DNA of 64,000 nt from Promethearchaeota archaeon. Its GTDB lineage: Archaea; Asgardarchaeota; Lokiarchaeia; Sigyniarchaeales; SOKP01. Position numbers and translations under genes: made by a program. Location: the NCBI GenBank assembly GCA_030606485.1, contig JAUWGH010000003.1:186001-250000 (forward strand), read 5' to 3'. This document shows, one piece after another, positions 54,763-64,000 of the stretch (position 1 is the first letter of the stretch; every line of letters starts with the position of its first letter). The notes under the pieces were generated by a model. That model was not told where the DNA came from. It saw nothing but the letters and a program-made list of their open reading frames with translations, and did no database searches.

Positions 54763-55500
54763 ATGGTTAAATTAATTTATCATGGTTGTATAAACTTAAG
54801 CAAATTACCAAATCTATGTGAAGCGGGAACAGAATTAATCAAATTTCTTGAGCCAGAATATCAAGAGTTAGAAGACCCTCCTTGTTGTGGCTCATTATTA
54901 TTTCATACTGACGAGGAGGGGGCAAGAAAGAATTGTAATGAGGTCTATGATTGGTTAAAAAAGAATAATGTAACAGAATTAACAACTATTTGTGCGGGGT
55001 GTTATAATTATTTTGTAACGTTTTATCCACAATATATACCTGAATTTGATGTTAAAATAAATCACATATCACAGTTTCTTTCGAAACCAGAATATATGCA
55101 AATGCTTGATTTGAAATATCCCGGAGAAAAGAAAATAAAAATAACATATCATGATCCATGCCATATGAAAAATGCTCGGATTCCAATATTCGAAGAACCA
55201 AGAGTAATACTAAGTAATATAAAGAATGTTGATTTAATGGCTCTTGAGTGGGAGAGAGAATTATCAACTTGTTGCGGAGCAGGAGCTGGGGTATATTCTT
55301 CGTTTAAGGAGGTCAGTAATTTTACTACAGCAGATATTTTTAGGCAAGTTAAAAAGTCAAGAGCTAAAATTCTTATTACTCCATGTAGCTTTTGCTATGT
55401 ATCGTTTAAAAGACTTGAATCAGAAAAAAATCCACGATTTAAAATATTAAAACTTGAGGAATTCATAAATAAATTGAAAAAAGGAGAGGTGATTGAATAA
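54763..55500 (+). CDS. LutA/HdrB-like iron-sulfur protein (two CCG domains)
   Basis: A 245-residue protein with two Cys-rich CCG domains: CIN...PPCCGSL...CAGCYNYF in the first half, and DPCHMKN...STCCGAGAG...PCSFCY in the second. This is the LutA/GlpC/HdrB arrangement, which can bind non-cubane iron-sulfur clusters. In bacteria LutA works with LutB in lactate oxidation. The gene overlaps the LutB-like gene by one base (TAATG). Its likely role is passing electrons from 2-hydroxy acid oxidation to other iron-sulfur partners. Confidence 0.85.
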   Translation: MVKLIYHGCINLSKLPNLCEAGTELIKFLEPEYQELEDPPCCGSLLFHTDEEGARKNCNEVYDWLKKNNVTELTTICAGCYNYFVTFYPQYIPEFDVKINHISQFLSKPEYMQMLDLKYPGEKKIKITYHDPCHMKNARIPIFEEPRVILSNIKNVDLMALEWERELSTCCGAGAGVYSSFKEVSNFTTADIFRQVKKSRAKILITPCSFCYVSFKRLESEKNPRFKILKLEEFINKLKKGEVIE

Positions 55501-56780
55501 TGACATCAGGAAAAGAATTATATGAAAATAATAAGGAAAAACTTAAGAAACTTCTTGATGAAACGAGCGAAGAGTATCAATTTGCTGATTTTTGGGGTAA
55601 TCTTGCATCAGTTAAAAAGCACCGAGAATTTGATGAGGATACTAAAGAATATGTTGATAAATATGTAGATAAATTAAGACCAATGAGAGAAGAATTAGTA
55701 AATAATCTTGAAAAATATACTGAACAAGCAATGAAATCAATAGAAAAAACTGGCGCCAAAGTTTATCTAGCTAAGACTAATGAGCAAGCTCAAAAATTAT
55801 TTTTACAAGAATTAGGAGATGAACGAACTCTATATAAATCAAAAAGTGCAGATGCAAAAGAAATGGGCATTTTAGATGCTTGTAAAAAAAATGGAATAGA
55901 GGTTATCGAAACAGACCTTGGAGATGTTTTGGTGCAAATGTTTGAATATGAACTGCCATCATATCAATTAGCACCGGGAGTGCATTTTCACCCTAGTCAA
56001 ATTGCAAATAAAATAAAAGAAAAATATAATGTTGATGTAGAACCTAATGGTCCAGCAATCGTTAGTTTTTTTAGAAAAACTCATAGACCGAAGATCCTTA
56101 ATGCAAATATCTCACTAACGTCAGCAAATGCCGTAGCAGCAGATGATGGTTCCATTGTTTTAGTAGAAAATGAGGGAAATATAAGTTTATTAACCCGTCT
56201 GCCTCCTAAACATATTGTAATTTGTGGCATTTCAAAAATTGTTCCCACCGTTTATGATGCATTATTACAGGTAAATATGCAAGAAAGATGGAATACATTA
56301 ATTGGAAGTTATATTTCATTTATTAGAGGTCCGTCCTCAACAAATGATGTCTATGGTCAAAAAGTAATCGGCATGTATGGAGCTCAAGAAGTAGCAATCA
56401 TACTTGTGGATGATTGGAGGACAAAAGCAGTTAAAGAAAATAGCTTTCTTAAAGAATTTCTTCATTGTATAAGTTGTAAGGCGTGCAATTATGTATGCAC
56501 TGCAAGCAGAGCAGTTGGAAATATATACGCTTCAAAAATGGGCCTCGGGGCGTGCGGTATTATAAAAGATTATATTCATAATGGAATTGAATCTGCTGTG
56601 AAAAATGGGTTGTTTTTATGTACTTCTTGCGAAAATTGTAAAAATTTCTGCCCAGTTCAAGTTGATTTACCAAAAATAATGAGAGAATTAAAAAAAATTG
56701 CCGTCAGTAAAAATCTAGCGCCACCACCCTTAAAATCATATCTACAAAATATTACAACTAAAAAAAATCCATTTAAATAA
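55500..56780 (+). CDS. LutB-like LUD-domain iron-sulfur protein
   Basis: A 426-residue protein. The LUD domain (about residues 60-300) includes SANAVAADDGSIVLVENEGN and RLPPKHIVICGISKIVPT. It is followed by ferredoxin-type motifs CISCKACNYVC near residue 320 and CTSCENCKNFCPVQVDLP near 380. LutB-type proteins carry electrons in lactate or other 2-hydroxy acid oxidation. No LutC or FAD-linked dehydrogenase is adjacent, so the dehydrogenase must be elsewhere. It is coupled to the LutA-like gene upstream. Confidence 0.88.
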   Translation: MTSGKELYENNKEKLKKLLDETSEEYQFADFWGNLASVKKHREFDEDTKEYVDKYVDKLRPMREELVNNLEKYTEQAMKSIEKTGAKVYLAKTNEQAQKLFLQELGDERTLYKSKSADAKEMGILDACKKNGIEVIETDLGDVLVQMFEYELPSYQLAPGVHFHPSQIANKIKEKYNVDVEPNGPAIVSFFRKTHRPKILNANISLTSANAVAADDGSIVLVENEGNISLLTRLPPKHIVICGISKIVPTVYDALLQVNMQERWNTLIGSYISFIRGPSSTNDVYGQKVIGMYGAQEVAIILVDDWRTKAVKENSFLKEFLHCISCKACNYVCTASRAVGNIYASKMGLGACGIIKDYIHNGIESAVKNGLFLCTSCENCKNFCPVQVDLPKIMRELKKIAVSKNLAPPPLKSYLQNITTKKNPFK

Positions 56781-56867
56781 TACTATTTCAAATTAAAAAC
56801 ACAAATAATTAAAAAAAAAAGAAAAAACAAAAAGAGATTAAATAATTTTTTTTTCTTAAATTTTATT

Positions 56868-58637
56868 CTACTTTGATTTCCAGAGAGAATCTGCCTCTTG
56901 GAGCGCTCTTCTCTGAACTTTTCCTAGAATACTCTTTGGAACTTCGTCAATAAATTCAAAAATTGCCGGACATTTCCATTTTGTTAGATTCTCTTCTGTC
57001 CAAGCTTTTAACTCATCTTCGGTAATCTTTCCTTTATATTCTGGTTTTATCTCCACCCAAGCTTTTGCAATTTCGCCTACTTTTCCTTCTGGATCGGGTA
57101 AACCTGCAACAGCCGCTTCGGAAACTGCTTCATGCTTCATAAGCATTGACTCAACTTCTTTCGGAAAGACGGAATGACCTGCTACTTTAATTAATTGTTT
57201 CTTACGATCTCGAATCGCTATTGTCCCATCTTCATTCATGAACCCAATATCTCCCGTGAGAAGCCATATTCGATTATCCCATTCTTTAAGAGTTTCGGCA
57301 GTTTCTTCTGGCTGGTTTAAATATTCTATCATAACTTGAGGTCCGCAACAACAAATTTCTCCCGAATATTCCTCACCGTATTTCGAACCGGGCAACCCAT
57401 CTGCAATTATACCTTTACTAAAATCTTCACCATCAAAAATAGCCCAGTCAGTTCCAGTAAATGGCATACCTATAGTGCCGATAGGACTTTCTCCAAATAG
57501 ATTTCCTGCACTAACAACGGGACTTGCTTCAGAAAGACCATATCCCTCAACTATTCTGCCGCCAGTATTCTTTTCAAATGCTTCTGCGACCGGTCCATGT
57601 AAAGGTCCCGCTCCTGAAACACACAACCTTAATTTACCCTTAATATCAAACTCTTTAATCAGTGGAAAATCAGCGAGACGTTTAAACAAAATTTCTGCGC
57701 CAGTATATAAAAAACCTTTTGGTGCCGGTAAATCTTGAATTGTCTCAAGTAATTCCTCAGTTGGAGGAGGTCTCGGAAATAGCATCATCCAACCACCGAG
57801 TGCAATACATGCATTCATAACCGTAGTCATAGCAAACGAGTGAAATAATGGTAAAACACCGACATCACCTATTCCAGGCTCTTCACCACCAAACCATGAA
57901 ATACATTGTCTTGCATTAGATACTAAGTTAAAATGAGTTAATACCGTGGCTTTTGGTACACCGGTTGTACCACCCGTCATTATGTATGTTGCGGGAAGAT
58001 CAATTGGGTCAATCTCGACATCAGGGAGATTTGGCTCAGTTTTTAATAGATCCAACAACTTATAAGCCGGCTCAAAATCAACTTTCCCTTTTGGAATCTT
58101 ACCGATCAATTTACCAATAAATTTAATCGCACCTGAAAGACCAGAAGCTAAATCTGCAACGTTTGTATATACTATAAACTCAATGTTGGTCTTAGCAATT
58201 ATAGGCTTAACAAATTCACCATACAAGGCATCCAATATAATTAAAGCTTTCGGATTAGTCGTCTCAATCTGATATAAAACTTCAAGAGGTTTGTAGGTAG
58301 GATTAATTCCAGTTGCAATAACGCCAATCTTTGCGCATGCATAGAAACTAATGATATATTGAAAACTATTTGGCAGAAGTAATGCACATACATCCCCTTT
58401 TTTTAACCCCAAATTAGAAAGAGCAGTCGCAAGGGAATCCATAGCCTTACCAGCCTCATCATACGTCATCCATGAATGCAAAAACCACATCATATTATCG
58501 TTTGCATATTTCCTTCTCTGCCCTTCAAAAAATTCTCCTAATGAAATCTTCTCAAATTCCATGTTCTTAGGACATTTTTCTGGCCACCATTTTTTAAACC
58601 AAGCTTTATCTTCATTTACTTGCCATTCTTTTGCCAT
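56868..58637 (-). CDS. acyl-CoA synthetase (AMP-forming)
   Basis: A 589-residue acyl-adenylate ligase, probably for medium or long fatty acids. ATP-binding MTGGTTGVPKATVLTHFN, the A5 motif YGLSEASPVV, LLTGDIGFMNEDG and the C-terminal catalytic-lysine region SILGKVQRRAL are present. It would supply acyl-CoAs to the dehydrogenases and hydratase in this window. It is a different subfamily from the acetoacetyl-CoA synthetase at 17543. Single gene, convergent with the LutAB pair. Confidence 0.92.
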   Translation of the reverse strand: MAKEWQVNEDKAWFKKWWPEKCPKNMEFEKISLGEFFEGQRRKYANDNMMWFLHSWMTYDEAGKAMDSLATALSNLGLKKGDVCALLLPNSFQYIISFYACAKIGVIATGINPTYKPLEVLYQIETTNPKALIILDALYGEFVKPIIAKTNIEFIVYTNVADLASGLSGAIKFIGKLIGKIPKGKVDFEPAYKLLDLLKTEPNLPDVEIDPIDLPATYIMTGGTTGVPKATVLTHFNLVSNARQCISWFGGEEPGIGDVGVLPLFHSFAMTTVMNACIALGGWMMLFPRPPPTEELLETIQDLPAPKGFLYTGAEILFKRLADFPLIKEFDIKGKLRLCVSGAGPLHGPVAEAFEKNTGGRIVEGYGLSEASPVVSAGNLFGESPIGTIGMPFTGTDWAIFDGEDFSKGIIADGLPGSKYGEEYSGEICCCGPQVMIEYLNQPEETAETLKEWDNRIWLLTGDIGFMNEDGTIAIRDRKKQLIKVAGHSVFPKEVESMLMKHEAVSEAAVAGLPDPEGKVGEIAKAWVEIKPEYKGKITEDELKAWTEENLTKWKCPAIFEFIDEVPKSILGKVQRRALQEADSLWKSK

Positions 58638-58926
58638 TGTTTATCACTTTTAATATTAACTTTTATCAGATTATAAGAACAATAATAAAAAATTCGTAAA
58701 TAATCTTATTATTTTCAAATTATTGATATTTAAAGATCATCAAAATCAGTATCAAAAAGCCAAATCAGAGAATCAAATATTTAAATTTATTATAAATATT
58801 TAATTTTTCCTTATGTTATTTATGTGTTCTTATGAACTGATCTCTCTATCTTGTTAATCCATTTAGATTTTTAATAGTAAAAAAAGAAAAAAAAGAAAAA
58901 AAAAGAAAAATTTAAATTTAACTTGC

Positions 58927-61152
58927 CTATCTTATCAATTTATTCTTGCGTCGTGTAATTAAAATCGTTGCTACTCCAATTAAGGTAATACCACCTAAGA
59001 GGAGGACAATAGAAATAATGGATTGAGCCTCCCAAGTCATGAAAACGCTAAATACAGGGTCATGTAAGATTCCATCACCGCTCCCATCGAATGTTGGATA
59101 ATTTACAGAATATAACATTACATTGAATTCAGTTTGAATAAAGGCTTCAGAAGTAAATGATGCACTAGGAGTCTCTTCATCCATGTGAGTTGAGAAGTCT
59201 GAAACTCCAGCTTCGAATAATCCCAGAGGAATTATGCTCGTACTGGCGGGGTATTGAGTTGTATTAGTTGGGCTTACCTGGTCATAATAAGGTCCAGCAA
59301 TATCAACGAAAGGAACAACTGGGGCTTCTGGCATATAATTACCGATATATAAAGCGTGTTCTTCTTCGTGGTAATCGTCTTCGGTTAGCATCGGATGATC
59401 TCTTTGTTCATCGTAGGCTAGGATTTTTTCTTGAGATACTTCATCTAAACTTAGATTGAAATGAATGTGCAAAGCAGTCGAGAGATAAATAAATGCCATA
59501 TCTAGGCCAGAAATGTCGGCATTAGGTCCTTCACCATCATTCCATGGCGCAAAATACTGATCCAATTTAACTTTACCCGATGCTAATTGAATAGTCTTTG
59601 TGACTCCATCTTCTTTGATCTCAACAGAATCTGTGATATTTGGTATGAATGTAAAACCAAAGAATATAAAATCAAGGTTTTCTTCAGGGATATCTCCGAC
59701 ATAATCTTCCATTTCAACGCATAATGGCACAGTAGAGATATTAACGTCATTCATTTGCATACCCCAAGAAATAGATTCTGGAACATCAAACTCATTTTTA
59801 TTAATTGTTGGTTCTTTAACTTCGAAATCGTCTACTTCTCCAAGATGAATTCGATGAGTTACTTCTGTAGATTTTGGAACTTGGACATATGTATTATTTC
59901 TCATTATGGGATTCCCATCTTCATCGGTGACATTTACATATTCAACTGTAATTTTTCCATCTTCATTTTCATCATTATATAGGAAAGCTCCTGAAAGATG
60001 GTGAGTAAATAAGTAGAATTCAATATCACATCCATCGAAAATTGCAGCGGGATTAATACCTTCAAATGGATCTCCAGAATTACTATATCCATCCTGGGAT
60101 GTCATAAATGTCCCACCACCACCACCGCCATTACCTGTAGGTATAGCTTGACTAAGTAATTGCATTATGGCATTTGCATCAATTTCGACGTGAAAATTCT
60201 TAATCCACAACTGAATAAGGTCAAAAGTAAAGTGAGTCCATTTTTTCACACGTTTACTTGCAATATCTGGTTTTGAAAGGAGCCATAGCATATATTCATC
60301 ATTATGATCTTCAGCCATGGTTTTCCAGCCCCAACCAGCAATCAATGGCTCAGGTATTACAGACCCATTTGCATAATACCACGTCTTAGTTATTTCGAAG
60401 TCAGCACCAGTTGTAATCAACAACGTTTGATAAGTAATGGGGTTTAACATTATTAATTCATCGCCGTTGATAATATCATTAATGTGGATGAGTAAATAAG
60501 AAACAACATTAGCGATTTTTCCAACCATTTTTGTCGCCGCTTTTGTAGCTTCTGCTTCGGTTGGTGGATTTTCCTCGAAATGTTTAGCCATTCTAAATAA
60601 TTCCTTACCCACGTCAATAACTTTTTGCAGTGCTTTTATAAGTGAGCCATCACTATCCCAAATAATGAATGTAACTGCGGCACCAGATGTAAAGTTGTAA
60701 TGAACACTTCCTTTTTTGCCAACGACACAATAGGGATTGCCCCAACCAATTTCTTCTTCAGTACGATTAGATAGATATCCCCATGGAACCCAATAATGCC
60801 TTCCATCTTGTTCCTGATAATATTCAGTCCAATTATGTGTGTCTTCCATGGATGCGTTTAATACAAAAACCCCTGGAAGCATTTCTTTTGAAGATATGTC
60901 TAATCCTTGCATAAAAAGCGTCATTATTACTTTCCCAAGAACGTCTCCAGCAGGTCCAAATTGTCCAAACATTCCCATTGCTCTTCCCATTCCACCCCAG
61001 AGAGCAGAAGGATTGCCCATCATGCCTCCATCTGGGGTTCCAGGTGCAGATGAGACACCATATTCTTGTCCAGAAACCATCAGTGGTAATGAAATAGAAG
61101 AACTGATAAGAAAGGCGATAATCAAAAAGGTTTTAAATCCAATTTTTGCCAT
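58927..61152 (-). CDS. large secreted, C-terminally anchored surface protein
   Basis: A 741-residue protein with an N-terminal signal peptide (FLIIAFLISSSISLPLMVSG) and a single C-terminal membrane helix (IVLLLGGITLIGVATILIT) followed by RRKNKLIR. The mature part has a Gly/Met-rich start, several N-x-S/T sequons, a GGGGGG linker near residue 345 and acidic beta-rich domains. I do not recognise a family. It looks like an outward-facing cell-surface protein. Two membrane-protein genes and an ABC ATPase gene lie upstream on the same strand. Confidence 0.65.
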   Translation of the reverse strand: MAKIGFKTFLIIAFLISSSISLPLMVSGQEYGVSSAPGTPDGGMMGNPSALWGGMGRAMGMFGQFGPAGDVLGKVIMTLFMQGLDISSKEMLPGVFVLNASMEDTHNWTEYYQEQDGRHYWVPWGYLSNRTEEEIGWGNPYCVVGKKGSVHYNFTSGAAVTFIIWDSDGSLIKALQKVIDVGKELFRMAKHFEENPPTEAEATKAATKMVGKIANVVSYLLIHINDIINGDELIMLNPITYQTLLITTGADFEITKTWYYANGSVIPEPLIAGWGWKTMAEDHNDEYMLWLLSKPDIASKRVKKWTHFTFDLIQLWIKNFHVEIDANAIMQLLSQAIPTGNGGGGGGTFMTSQDGYSNSGDPFEGINPAAIFDGCDIEFYLFTHHLSGAFLYNDENEDGKITVEYVNVTDEDGNPIMRNNTYVQVPKSTEVTHRIHLGEVDDFEVKEPTINKNEFDVPESISWGMQMNDVNISTVPLCVEMEDYVGDIPEENLDFIFFGFTFIPNITDSVEIKEDGVTKTIQLASGKVKLDQYFAPWNDGEGPNADISGLDMAFIYLSTALHIHFNLSLDEVSQEKILAYDEQRDHPMLTEDDYHEEEHALYIGNYMPEAPVVPFVDIAGPYYDQVSPTNTTQYPASTSIIPLGLFEAGVSDFSTHMDEETPSASFTSEAFIQTEFNVMLYSVNYPTFDGSGDGILHDPVFSVFMTWEAQSIISIVLLLGGITLIGVATILITRRKNKLIR

Positions 61153-61460
61153 GATTATCCCTATCTTTTTAAATTTTTTATTATAATTTATTTAGATTTA
61201 TATTTACATATAGAAAATTATCTTTTTATAAATTGAGTTTCTAATATATTAGAAAAATCAAAATTTGCCTTGCTGTGTGCATTTATGATTAAATTAATTA
61301 TTCAAATTCGAATTATCAATTATATTTTTGATAAAAAGGTTCTTATATTTAAATATTTTGATAAATTTATAAAAAACTTTCTTATTTCTTTAAAAAGGCG
61401 GAATTTGGATACAATTTTTAATGCAAACAACAAATTGAGATTATTAATTTAGATTAAAAT
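61153..61460. other. AT-rich intergenic region
   Basis: About 310 bp between two minus-strand genes. A 60-codon plus-strand frame at 61270 is Ile/Lys/Phe-rich with no motif and is not accepted as a gene. It probably holds the promoter of the surface-protein gene. Confidence 0.45.
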
Positions 61461-62486
61461 TTAGCTTTCTACATCTTCTATTTTCAAAAATGTAATAAAA
61501 AATATTAAAATAAAGATAACTGCGGATAGTATTAGGCTCCAAGTTTTTATTGTGTTTCCCAAGTCAAAAATGGGGCCAATATCATAGGTAATTAGGCTTG
61601 AACCCATAAAAACTATTGCGATGAGGTATCCTAAAATGTATGATTTAAATGATCTATCTTCCATCTTTCCTTTAATAAGATTAGCTAATGCAACAAAACA
61701 CACAATAACAAATCCTGCATAATAAAATAAATCTATAATTGGAATTTCGAAAATTTCTAAAAATATAAAGAATAGGAAACAAAAGGCGTCAAAAACTTTT
61801 ACACCCATGAAAAAACTAGCGTCATCTGGTTTCATATATAATTGTTCGTATTCACTTATACCAGACTTCTTAAATATAATAATTAAAGACCCAATGGCAA
61901 GTGCAGTACATAATGCTCTTGAAATTATATAAATATAATCCAATAATGGAACCCAAATATTACTCCATAAATATATTGATAATGTGATAATTTCAGGAAT
62001 GATAATAATTCCGCATATAATAGGGAGAATAATTGCAATTATTACTGCGATTTTAGTTAATAAAGAAGTTTTAGATTGTTCATCCCATTCTTCTCGTCTA
62101 AAAGTAGTTAAACGCCATGCAAACGATGCAAATGCTAAAACTGAAATAATAGGAGTAACTAATGGATAAATTAAAATTAGTAGAACAAATATTGCATTAA
62201 GTCCATAGAAAAATTTCAATCTTAAAGGAACTACTCCAATGGTTTTATCCATCATATCTATTGATGAAGCAGTTCGATTTGCAAAAATTAATAAAAAATA
62301 CACCCAAGAAATGCTAAAAACAAGCGGAATCAGTATTTTTAATAAAAAAAATTGTGTTTGTTCGTCAGCCCATGCTAATTGAAATGGTATAAGGAAAAAG
62401 ATTATGAAAATTAAAATTGGAACTAAAAAAATAGATAAGAGGACTATTAACCTACTTACAATGATACCTTTTATTTTTCTGGACAT
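61461..62486 (-). CDS. multi-pass membrane protein, unknown
   Basis: A 341-residue protein with roughly nine membrane helices (for example LLSIFLVPILIFIIFFLIPF, FVLLILIYPLVTPIISVLAF, YLIAIVFMGSSLITY) and short charged loops (RREEWDEQSKTS; KGKMEDRSFKS). No family motif was recognised. It lies between the zinc-ribbon membrane protein and the surface protein on the same strand. Confidence 0.6.
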   Translation of the reverse strand: MSRKIKGIIVSRLIVLLSIFLVPILIFIIFFLIPFQLAWADEQTQFFLLKILIPLVFSISWVYFLLIFANRTASSIDMMDKTIGVVPLRLKFFYGLNAIFVLLILIYPLVTPIISVLAFASFAWRLTTFRREEWDEQSKTSLLTKIAVIIAIILPIICGIIIIPEIITLSIYLWSNIWVPLLDYIYIISRALCTALAIGSLIIIFKKSGISEYEQLYMKPDDASFFMGVKVFDAFCFLFFIFLEIFEIPIIDLFYYAGFVIVCFVALANLIKGKMEDRSFKSYILGYLIAIVFMGSSLITYDIGPIFDLGNTIKTWSLILSAVIFILIFFITFLKIEDVES

Positions 62487-62699
62487 TCTTAATCATCACA
62501 TTAAATATTTTATCTAATTGATTTATTTTATGATTAAATATTATTTGATTCTATATAAATTTAAAAGTTAAAAAGATGTTTAAACATTTGAACTCTATTA
62601 ATAAAAATGAAATTTTTGTTTGTATAATTAAAAAAAAGAAAGAAAAAATAGAGATTCTTAATAATTTTATTATTAATTAGAGGTTTATTAACTTATTCT

Positions 62700-63500
62700 T
62701 TAAGCTTTAGCTCCACACTTGGTGCAAAATGTGTCTTCTGGCTCTAATTTAGCACCACATTGCATACAAAAGTTTGTGGCTTCAGTGGATGCAATTGCTG
62801 CTTTCTTTTCTACTTCTCCTTTTTCAGCGGTGCCAAATTCCGGTTCTGCATAACTCTTAACTTTTCCTCCTTCTTCTCCCGGTTTATATTTCAGTGATCC
62901 TATAAATGCCCCAAACACACCACCGATTAAACAACCTTCTAAAATTGCTGTTATAACGGCCAATACAAACGGTCTATCCGTTAACCCTTCAAATATATCA
63001 TTAATTAGTTCAGTAATAAAACTTAAATCGATGGGTAAACCTACACCCCCGAGTAACATATTAAGAATTACAGGCATTAAAAGATAGATTACAATAGTTG
63101 GTATCATATAGCCCAAACCTATAGCTACCGAAGTTGTGAGACCTCCCTTTGGGCTATGAGCGAATATGGCTGCTGTAAGTGTACAGCATAATATCCAAGG
63201 GAGAACTACTGCCAGCATCATCATAGGCTCGTCCGGTCTATAAATAAGAATCCAATCTAGCGGAAAGAGCATTAATAAGATGATCCCAAAGGCAGCACCA
63301 CCTAAAATAGGTATTAATGCCCCTAAAGGTCCTAGCATAGATAGCATTGAACTAAGTGTACCTAGAGCTTCACCCAGATTTGTAATTACTCCGCCAGTAA
63401 TTGCTGACCCAAGGTCTAAAAACGTAAAACTGATCCAAGCCATCGGGATGAGACACAACATCCCCAAGCAGCCCGAACAAATTACTCTTTTTAATCCCAT
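62700..63500 (-). CDS. membrane protein with C-terminal zinc ribbon
   Basis: A 266-residue protein with about five membrane helices in residues 1-200, a charged linker and a C-terminal zinc ribbon (CMQCGAKLEPEDTFCTKCGAKA). This layout is common in archaeal membrane proteins of unknown role. It is about 110 bp downstream of the ABC ATPase on the same strand. Confidence 0.65.
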   Translation of the reverse strand: MGLKRVICSGCLGMLCLIPMAWISFTFLDLGSAITGGVITNLGEALGTLSSMLSMLGPLGALIPILGGAAFGIILLMLFPLDWILIYRPDEPMMMLAVVLPWILCCTLTAAIFAHSPKGGLTTSVAIGLGYMIPTIVIYLLMPVILNMLLGGVGLPIDLSFITELINDIFEGLTDRPFVLAVITAILEGCLIGGVFGAFIGSLKYKPGEEGGKVKSYAEPEFGTAEKGEVEKKAAIASTEATNFCMQCGAKLEPEDTFCTKCGAKA

Positions 63501-63609
63501 TATACATCTCTCATAAAATTAGATCTTGTTATTATCTATATTAAAAAAATTATCGTATTTAATTTCACGTATATTTTATATATTAAATAAAAAATAAGAT
63601 AAAAAGATT

Positions 63610-64000
63610 TTATTTTATAGAAATAATTCTTCCTTTATCCATTTTAATTAGTTGATCGCACCATTTAGATAAATCTCGATGAGAAACTATAATCATCGTT
63701 GTATCATAATCTTTATTTAGTTTTTTGAGAAGGTTCATTATCATTGTTTCGGAATCCGGATCTAAATTCCCGGTTGGTTCATCAGCTAGAATCACTCGAG
63801 GGCGATGTACAATTGCCCGGGCGATTGCAACTCTTTGTTTCTCACCACCAGACATTTGGACAGGAAAGTGGTCTTTTCTCTCTAATAAGTCTACATCGCG
63901 TAAAGCTGCGATTGCCCTATTTTCAACTTCTTTATTGCGTAATACCGTTGGCCATAGAGCAGATTCTACATTTTCAATAGCGGTTAAATTATTGATTAAA
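63610..64000 (-). CDS. ABC transporter ATPase (MacB/LolD type), N-terminus cut by window edge
   Basis: The last 129 or so codons of an ATPase that continues beyond the right edge. The sequence reads [13 protein letters not shown], then [20 protein letters not shown] (signature), [13 protein letters not shown] (Walker B) and IIVSHRD (switch His). ADEPTGNLD is typical of the LolD/MacB/FtsE class, which works with FtsX-like permeases in export or extraction of lipids and proteins. Walker A and the permease are not in the window. Confidence 0.88.
   Translation of the reverse strand, partial: LINNLTAIENVESALWPTVLRNKEVENRAIAALRDVDLLERKDHFPVQMSGGEKQRVAIARAIVHRPRVILADEPTGNLDPDSETMIMNLLKKLNKDYDTTMIIVSHRDLSKWCDQLIKMDKGRIISIK

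Noticed and set aside
1-64000. tRNA, rRNA, CRISPR array, transposase
   Set aside because: I scanned for GC-rich cloverleaf sequence, T-arm consensus, regularly spaced repeats and transposase motifs and saw none.

Overview
The window looks like a chromosomal segment of an anaerobic Asgard archaeon, most likely of Lokiarchaeota type. Supporting signs are very AT-rich DNA, short Shine-Dalgarno-led operons, an ATP-dependent DNA ligase, archaeal HisRS and AMP-phosphorylase-like proteins, a gelsolin-like protein, many thiolase/DUF35 genes, and an HdrA-MvhD operon read through in-frame UGA codons (selenocysteine). No tRNA, rRNA, CRISPR array or complete insertion sequence was seen.

Left part (1-25.8 kb): acyl-CoA chemistry. 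A truncated acyl-CoA dehydrogenase, a glycyl radical enzyme and a thiolase-thiolase-DUF35-DUF35 operon all lie on the minus strand. Then come an acyl-CoA dehydrogenase with a C-terminal winged-helix-like tail, a membrane acyltransferase, a thiolase-DUF35-SCP2 operon, an enoyl-CoA hydratase, an acetoacetyl-CoA synthetase divergent from a beta-keto acid cleavage enzyme, a nitronate monooxygenase-like protein with a ferredoxin, and a DUF35-thiolase-thiolase-DUF35 operon. Five thiolase-like and five DUF35 proteins occur in about 22 kb. In at least four of the five thiolases the nucleophilic cysteine position is glycine, so they may be aldolases or other C-C lyases rather than classical thiolases. 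Two toxin-antitoxin modules sit beside intact or decayed copies of the acetoacetyl-CoA synthetase 3' end.

Middle (25.9-36.9 kb): a zinc alcohol dehydrogenase, hisS, pyrF, then the best candidate for an unusual system. This is an hdrA gene with three in-frame UGA codons and an mvhD gene with two, followed by a compact hairpin with tandem G.A pairs that resembles a SECIS element. Next are a TPR plus beta-domain protein, an AMP-phosphorylase-like enzyme and a membrane M28 peptidase.

Right part (37-64 kb): a complete oligopeptide-type ABC importer with two unknown genes inside the operon, DNA ligase, the gelsolin-like protein, a HisC homologue lacking the PLP lysine, a PAP2 phosphatase, an MFS transporter, an alkylsulfatase-like metallo-beta-lactamase, a LutA/LutB-like iron-sulfur pair, an acyl-CoA ligase, and a surface/membrane cluster ending in a truncated ABC ATPase.

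Taken together the genes suggest anaerobic oxidation or cleavage of acyl-CoA substrates to acetyl-CoA and acetoacetate. Electrons would pass through ferredoxin, Hdr-type and Lut-type iron-sulfur proteins. All functional assignments come from reading motifs by eye; no database search was run.
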